The notes under the pieces: generated by a model
Seen by the model: the letters and a program-made list of their open reading frames with translations, nothing else
The model's database searches: none
Told to the model about the DNA's origin: nothing
Position numbers and translations under genes: made by a program
Shown: positions 59,422 through 64,000 of the stretch, in pieces
How positions within the stretch are numbered: the stretch's first letter is position 1
Layout of the letters: every line of letters starts with the position of its first letter
Assembly: GCF_022879595.1 (NCBI RefSeq)
Contig: NZ_CP084270.1
Coordinates: forward strand, 62,001-126,000
Origin: Caballeronia sp. Lep1P3
GTDB lineage: Bacteria; Pseudomonadota; Gammaproteobacteria; Burkholderiales; Burkholderiaceae
Length of the DNA: 64,000 nt
Direction: 5' to 3'

Positions 59422-60348
59422 CTGCAAATCTGTCCGTCGGAGCGGGTCAATCTCAGACATCACCTGTTCTTGCAGCGACGTGTAGGTCGCCTCAAGCGCG
59501 GCGAGCTTGCCCTTGCCATACGCCCGCCTGATGGCGGGCATCGCCCTGCTGTTGCTCGCGCTTCGACGGTGCGCCGATGCTCAGCGTCGCGCTGTTCCGC
59601 GCGCTTGGCCGCCCCGGCCACTTCTTTCTGCGCCTTGGCGGCGGCCCTGCGTTCGTGATCGATCTCTAGCAGCGCCCGCTTTTCGGTCGCACGCACGCGC
59701 TCTTCGGCACGCTGCGCCGTCTCCCGGAGTTTTTCCAGATCACGCGAGAACGTGTCGCGTACTTTCTCCAGTTCGCGTTCGCGCGCGAGCGCGTCCTCGT
59801 TCAGGCGCTTGGTTTCGGCCTCCACCGCTTTGCGGCGGGCGACTTCCACCGCCTGCTGCCGCTCCAGTTCCCGAATTTCGACCTGCGCCGCGAGCAGTGC
59901 GGCAGTGCGCTGTTCGAGTGCGGTCTCGGTCCGCCCGAGCTCCTCGCGCGCGGCGACGACCTTCTGCTCGGCTTCGGCGTGAGCTGCCTCGACCTCATCG
60001 CGAAGCAGCGTCAGCTCGGCGTGCGCGGAGGCCGCCGCGCGGGTCCAGAGCGCCCCGATCAGTTCGCCGGCGGCCTCGCTCAGGTCCGTCGGCAGGTCCG
60101 GATGCTCGATGCGCACCCGGCTTTTCTCGCGCAACTCCGCCCAGAACTCGCTCAGCACCGAGGCCGGCGTGCTCATCGTGCCGCGTCGGACCAGGTTGTA
60201 GAGCCGATTGGCAGTCGGGGCGACCCCGAAGCGGAAGAACAGCAGCGCGCACACCTCGCGGTAGAGCTCGCGGGTCTTCGGAAATTCCGCTTTGAGTCGG
60301 TCGATGTCGGCCGCCAGACGGGCGTCATCAGAGAGAAGGTCGGACATT

Positions 60349-60738
60349 GAGGGGCTGAGTGCCCTGCCCTCGCCCACCGAGGACGCGCCGCTTGTTTTGC
60401 CGATCGGCGCCAGCGCACCGAATCGACCCAGCGAGACCTGTGCGCCGCTGACGCGCGCGGGCTTGCACGCGATCGTCAAGTCGGTATTCGCAGGCGCCGC
60501 AACACGACTGCGTGATCGCGATGAGCAGTCTGAAGCGCGCGCCGACCTGTTGGATAAAGCCTCTGCGCATTGGCTGCGGCATAGCGCGGGTTCTCACATG
60601 GCCGACCGAAAGGTGGATCTGCGCATGGTCCGCGACAACCTCGGCCATGCCTCCTTGACTACCACCAGCATCTACCTGCATGTTGACGACGATCGGCGTC
60701 ACCAGGAGACCGAGGACAAGCACCGAGTCGACTGGTAG
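60349..60738 (+). pseudogene. C-terminal half of a tyrosine recombinase
   Basis: The frame carries LTRAGLHAIVKSVFAGAA, then SAHWLRHSAGSHMADR (H-x-x-R), LRMVRDNLGHASLTTTSIYL with the conserved His and nucleophile Tyr, and ends EDKHRVDW. The core-binding domain and first catalytic Arg are missing: the fragment starts at the kfrA-like ATG on the other strand, so two genes have been fused at a deletion point. Integrase/XerC family. Confidence 0.75.
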
Positions 60739-61307
60739 CCTAGGCAGCCAAGCCGGCAGCCTGTGCTGCCACCGAGCGTGCGCCGGATCGGTTCAGAGCC
60801 CCTCGTCATCGATAGGTCAGTCCGTGAAAGTGCGTGTTCCTGGGCCGCAGTTCGGCGACCTAGACGAAGCTTGAAGGTCGTTCCCATTTGACCCGTCGGA
60901 ACGGTGACGTGCGTCGCGTCGCGGTGTTGAAGTCCCATTTCTGGCTGCCGCGGCACGCGGACGATGTCCGGAGGGTGAACGTTTTCAGGGACCGGTTGTG
61001 CCGCCTTGAAAACATTGCCCACCGAAACCTACGCGCGCATTTAGTCACAGCCTTAAACAACACGCGTGAGTTCGCGAAAGCGCAATGTCTGATCGGGTAT
61101 CCTGAAACGTCCGAACTGGGCAGTGGGTGCGGCAAGCACCATTAGTTGCGTAGTCTGGCACAGTATTAAGTACAGATCCCTCCTGCGTTACGTGGTTGCC
61201 GTTGATTGCGTCTCAAACAGGACAAGTCACCTGGGGCTAAAGCGGTCGACCCGCCGTTCGCCTCCTATGCCATATTGGCGCATGGGCTGCGGCTTCCGGG
61301 ACACATC
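60739..61307. other. intergenic, no gene recognised
   Basis: A leftward frame (60699-61022) has no start signal or recognisable content. The DUF6933 gene's promoter should lie in its right part. Confidence 0.45.
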
Positions 61308-61796
61308 ATGCTATATCTTCACTGCACCCAGAAGCTGCTCGATCGCCTGAAGCCCGAAGTGACCGAGGGTGGAAGCAGTTCTACCAAGCTTGGCAGTTGG
61401 TACGCGACTGTCTTGAAATGGAAGCGACCCGTTGCGATGCTTGTAAACGAACGAACGTTACTGCCGGTGTTAATGCCCTTGTCTCCGGCGGCCAGCTTTT
61501 GCACTCGGTTCCCTGACGCCTTGGCAGAGATCCTGGCCGCCCACGGCGTTCAGCGCGCATTCGTCGAGTCCGAAATCTCGGAGATGCAAGTTTTCAGGTA
61601 CGCAAGGACGCAGAACCGCAGCGTTGTCGGCATCATGACGCAGTTCGCGTATCTCGCCGAAGGGCGCCGGGCCTACGACCAAGTGAACGAGCTCTCTGCG
61701 CTGTCGCTGAAACTAGCGCGCACGCCGTGTAGCCCCCTTGGCAAGGGACCGTTGTTCCCGGACAAAGCATTGAAAGAGCTGACGGGCGATGAGTGA
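61308..61796 (+). CDS. DUF6933-like protein, 162 aa
   Basis: Start chosen at the ATG at 61308 (MLYLHCTQKLLDRLKPEVTE). The N-terminal LHCTQKLLDRL, the KLGSWYATVLKWKRPVAMLV beta region, LVNERTLLPVLMPL, and NRSVVGIMTQFAYLAE in the C-terminal third are the hallmarks of DUF6933 proteins as I remember them. They are usually about 160 aa, and this is full length. No enzymatic residues are known. Monocistronic. Confidence 0.75.
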   Translation: MLYLHCTQKLLDRLKPEVTEGGSSSTKLGSWYATVLKWKRPVAMLVNERTLLPVLMPLSPAASFCTRFPDALAEILAAHGVQRAFVESEISEMQVFRYARTQNRSVVGIMTQFAYLAEGRRAYDQVNELSALSLKLARTPCSPLGKGPLFPDKALKELTGDE

Positions 61797-61993
61797 GCGG
61801 ACATTCGATGGCGGCGACTGCAGCGTACTCCGTTTAAACGGGCTGTCGCGCGGCCTTGGCTCGGTCAACCATTGCCTGAACCGATCGGGCGCAGCCGACT
61901 CACCGGCGGTCGGCGCTGACGGTGCCGCGTTAGCTGATGTAATAATGCTCGCAGTCACGGGCCCGACACCGTTCTCGCAGGCACCCAGTAGCG

Positions 61994-62635
61994 TTAAAAG
62001 CGCTGCGCCGACCTCGAACGCAAATAGGAAAGCAGCATGTCAACATGCATGGCCGAAATTCCGTTTTGAGCTGATTGTTCTGAGTAGTCCCGCCCTGTGA
62101 ACGTCCGGAGCGTGAAACGGTTCGAGACCACGTAATAGCCCATCCCGACGACTGTCACGTAGAAATCCAGCGCATCGACATCTGCACGGAATTCGCCGGC
62201 AGCTGCCCCGCGTGCGAGCGTTGTGCGGAAGAGCCCAACGATTGGAGAGATTGTCTCCCGAAGTTTGCTCGAGCGTTCGATGAACCGGCCCTCATGCAGA
62301 TTCTCGTTATTGATCAGGCGCAGCCACCGAGGGTTTTCTCGAAGATGCGTCCATATGGACCCCGCGAGCGAGCGCACTGCGTCTGACGGTTGCAGTCCTG
62401 ACAAGTTGAGGCTGCCTTCTCGACTGGCAAAGTCCGCATACATCGCCTCGAGGACTGCGACATACAGCCCTTCCTTGCTCTGGAAGTAATAGTAGAGCAT
62501 TCGCTCATTTGCGCCGGCGGCGGATGCAATCGCGTCAATGCGCGCTCCGGCAAGTCCAAAGCTTGTGAACTGTTCCGTGGCCGCCTTCAGAATCTTCCGG
62601 CGCGTGCCTTCGGGGTCTCTCTTGTATTGGCTCAT
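61994..62635 (-). CDS. TetR-family transcription regulator
   Basis: 213 aa from the ATG at 62635 (MSQYKRDPEGTRRKILKAAT); a GTG at 62665 would add 10 residues. The N-terminal HTH is classic: EQFTSFGLAGARIDAIASAA with ANERMLYYYFQSKEGLYVAV as the recognition helix region. The helical C-terminal domain (ENPRWLRLINNENLHEGRFI, DALDFYVTVVGMGYYVVSNR) would bind a small ligand. A palindrome upstream may be its own operator. No divergent target gene is recognisable. Confidence 0.9.
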   Translation of the reverse strand: MSQYKRDPEGTRRKILKAATEQFTSFGLAGARIDAIASAAGANERMLYYYFQSKEGLYVAVLEAMYADFASREGSLNLSGLQPSDAVRSLAGSIWTHLRENPRWLRLINNENLHEGRFIERSSKLRETISPIVGLFRTTLARGAAAGEFRADVDALDFYVTVVGMGYYVVSNRFTLRTFTGRDYSEQSAQNGISAMHVDMLLSYLRSRSAQRF

Positions 62636-62656
62636 GTCTCGGTAGCTAGGTTCATC

Positions 62657-62674
62657 ATTAGACACTTACCTAAT
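62657..62674. promoter_or_regulatory. possible TetR operator
   Basis: ATTAG and CTAAT form an inverted repeat with an 8-base spacer, 22-39 bp upstream of the TetR ATG, the usual place for an autoregulatory site. Confidence 0.35.
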
Positions 62675-62859
62675 CCGAGTCATTATGAACGGCCGTTAGG
62701 GCGAAGTGTTGTCTTTCGCGTTAAGGAATGTGCCGACTTGACTGCGGCAAGGACGAACGTTTGTAACGGCGGGCTATTTAATTCTTACACCAACCGAAGC
62801 GTCCGGAACGGCGGATGCGCCGATATGCCTTCGCGCGGAGACGTTACCTAGGGCCAGTG

Positions 62860-63212
62860 ATGACAGGGCGGGGGCGGCAGCCTTGGCCGCTGCGCTTGCC
62901 ACTGAGGGATTCCGCACAATTGTCGCCGAGGGCGCATGTGCCGCCTTTCGAACGCCGTCCGCGTGGACGCCGCACGGATTCTGGACATGCAGATGCCCGA
63001 TAGCCACGGTTTCGCCGTGGCGTCGGCGATGCGCGGGTCAGGCCGTTTCGCGAACGTACGATCATCGCGTACTCGTCCCTGAACGAGACGGAGCTAATCG
63101 AGCAGGGCAGAGAAGCGCAGATCGACGCGTTCTGCCGAAAAGGACATTCTATCCGGGCGCTCCTCGCGTTAATCGATTACCTCGCTCCGTCGACGCTGCC
63201 GCGAGCAAGGTA
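62860..63212 (+). pseudogene. response-regulator receiver domain, frameshifted
   Basis: Three successive frames together give a receiver domain: LAAALATEGFRTIVAEGACA (after the acidic pocket), ILDMQMPDSHGFAVASAMRG with the phospho-accepting Asp, and IIAYSSLNETELIEQGREAQ with IDAFCRKGHSIRALLALIDY (Lys switch region). Two frameshifts separate them, so it is a decayed single-domain CheY-like gene. Confidence 0.6.
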
Positions 63213-63225
63213 AGGCGCAGTCGGT

Positions 63226-63318
63226 AACGCGCGCGCTCACGGCCGTCTGCGTCGGGTGCAGGCATTCTGCGGCCACAATGACGCTGCCGAACTCGGCGAC
63301 CTCGAGAAACGCGCGAGG
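63226..63318 (-). pseudogene. LysR-family HTH remnant
   Basis: About 31 residues, RAFLEVAEFGSVIVAAECLH and PTQTAVSARV, match the N-terminal winged HTH of LysR regulators. The effector-binding domain is absent and no start codon remains. Confidence 0.6.
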
Positions 63319-63330
63319 CGGGCAATTATC

Positions 63331-64000
63331 GGCAGGCGTCGCTGGCGGCGCTCTTCGTATCGGCCGACAGGTCGCCCCGTCCAATTGGACCATGAACCGT
63401 ACCCCTCATTGTGCGTTCGGGTCGCCGAAGGGAGATGCCGCGTCTAACCGCATAAGACCATGGAAACAATGGCCGTCGTTATCGTAGCGGAATTGGGATC
63501 AGCTACTTACCGTACCTTGCCACCGCAGGATGCACGCGGAGGGCATTTTCTGCAACGCTGCTCAGTCTCGATTGCCGTTTGCAGATGCCCACCTTCCCGC
63601 TCACGCCGCGAAGACCGCACAGATCGAGACAAAACATGTACGAACAGAATTGAGCGCGCTGCTGTGGCAACCCTTTCATAGGCGACCTCACAGTGGCAAG
63701 GCAAACGGAATTGTCTACATTCCTGGCAGTCGGCAGCGACGCTACATGTATCACGGCATGCGTCGACCGGCAACCAACGATCGGACTAGCGTTCGTTCGG
63801 AGGAGGTACCGACGCACCGGAGAAGTAAACCAAGCGGACCGCGATCGCGGGCGAGTTCATCGGGTTTTCTTAGCTTGCCTGCGGGCGGTGAGACGACTGT
63901 CGTAAGTCCAGCGGCTTACCTTTGTGAAGCGCAGCCGCGCCGCGTCCGGATGGGCGGGGTTCACGAGGACATTGGCCTCCTGCGGCACAATCACTGACGG
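63331..64000. other. no gene recognised to the window end
   Basis: Several overlapping frames on both strands, none with a convincing start or recognisable content. A gene may begin beyond the edge. Confidence 0.4.

Larger units (their letters stand above)
58086..59455 (+). mobile_element. IS-E copy 3 (IS3 family, 1370 bp)
   Basis: Same ends as copies 1 and 2. GAC is directly repeated at 58083-58085 and 59456-59458. Inserted in the kfrA-like gene. Confidence 0.95.
57959..60347 (-). pseudogene. kfrA-like gene split by IS-E copy 3
   Basis: From the ATG at 60347 (MSDLLSDDARLAADIDRLKA) the N-terminal 100 or so residues resemble KfrA_N, the plasmid-replication-region DNA-binding domain. A long coiled coil follows (ARREELGRTETALEQR-type heptads to about residue 260), then a basic tail ending TARAKSRA. 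IS-E copy 3 separates 59459-60347 from 57959-58085, and the joined length, 1016 nt, is one base short of a whole frame. So there is also a net 1-nt frameshift near 59500-59580. KfrA proteins bind DNA and aid plasmid partition. Confidence 0.7.

Overview
The base composition (about 60 percent GC), the proteins and the insertion-sequence families suggest an accessory or secondary-replicon region of a Burkholderiaceae bacterium, probably Paraburkholderia, Caballeronia or Burkholderia. Three things point this way: several short hypothetical proteins of a Burkholderia-restricted look, a KfrA-like plasmid-type DNA-binding protein, and many different IS families. The genus is an inference from family resemblance. 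There is no rRNA or tRNA gene and no CRISPR array that I can see.

Layout. 1-7.7 kb: short, mostly leftward genes of unknown function, including two small paralogous families, a cold-shock protein with its own promoter, long leader and terminator, and one IS6-family element (2086-2915). 8.36-9.0 kb: an IS3-family element reduced by an internal deletion to 638 bp but keeping both ends and a target duplication. 9.9-16.4 kb: a leftward three-gene operon encoding a DUF6361-like protein, a PLD-type nuclease and a large SNF2-like helicase, joined by overlapping stop and start codons. This is the best candidate for an anti-phage system in the window, but its first gene carries two in-frame stop codons. 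17-20.2 kb: a decayed GNAT gene and one IS5-family element inside another. 20.5-25.3 kb: a quiet stretch with a sensor histidine kinase, a CPA1 cation/proton antiporter, a fossil YjzC-like gene and a Crp/Fnr regulator.

25.4-59.5 kb is an IS graveyard. Five copies of a 1679-bp IS3-family element (called IS-D here), three copies of a 1370-bp IS3-family element (IS-E), two copies of a 1339-bp IS5-family element (IS-B), two full IS66 elements plus fragments of a third, three IS21-family elements and other IS5 elements are inserted into one another, up to three levels deep. Excising them on paper, keeping one copy of each target duplication, restores intact reading frames in istA (505 codons), a chemotaxis receptor (556 codons), an IS5 transposase (479 codons) and the IS-D genes. 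That arithmetic fixes most element boundaries. Other IS-D copies have unrelated sequence on their two sides, which indicates recombination between copies with loss or rearrangement of DNA.

53.1-55.0 kb and 57.5-64 kb contain islands of non-IS DNA: a HicB-like protein, a DUF2934 protein, a ribbon-helix-helix antitoxin without its toxin, a kfrA-like gene split by IS-E, a tyrosine-recombinase fragment, a DUF6933 protein, a TetR regulator, and remnants of a response regulator and a LysR regulator.

Apart from the defence-like operon, few genes here form a pathway. The region is best read as a plastic, decaying accessory segment with recent bursts of transposition.
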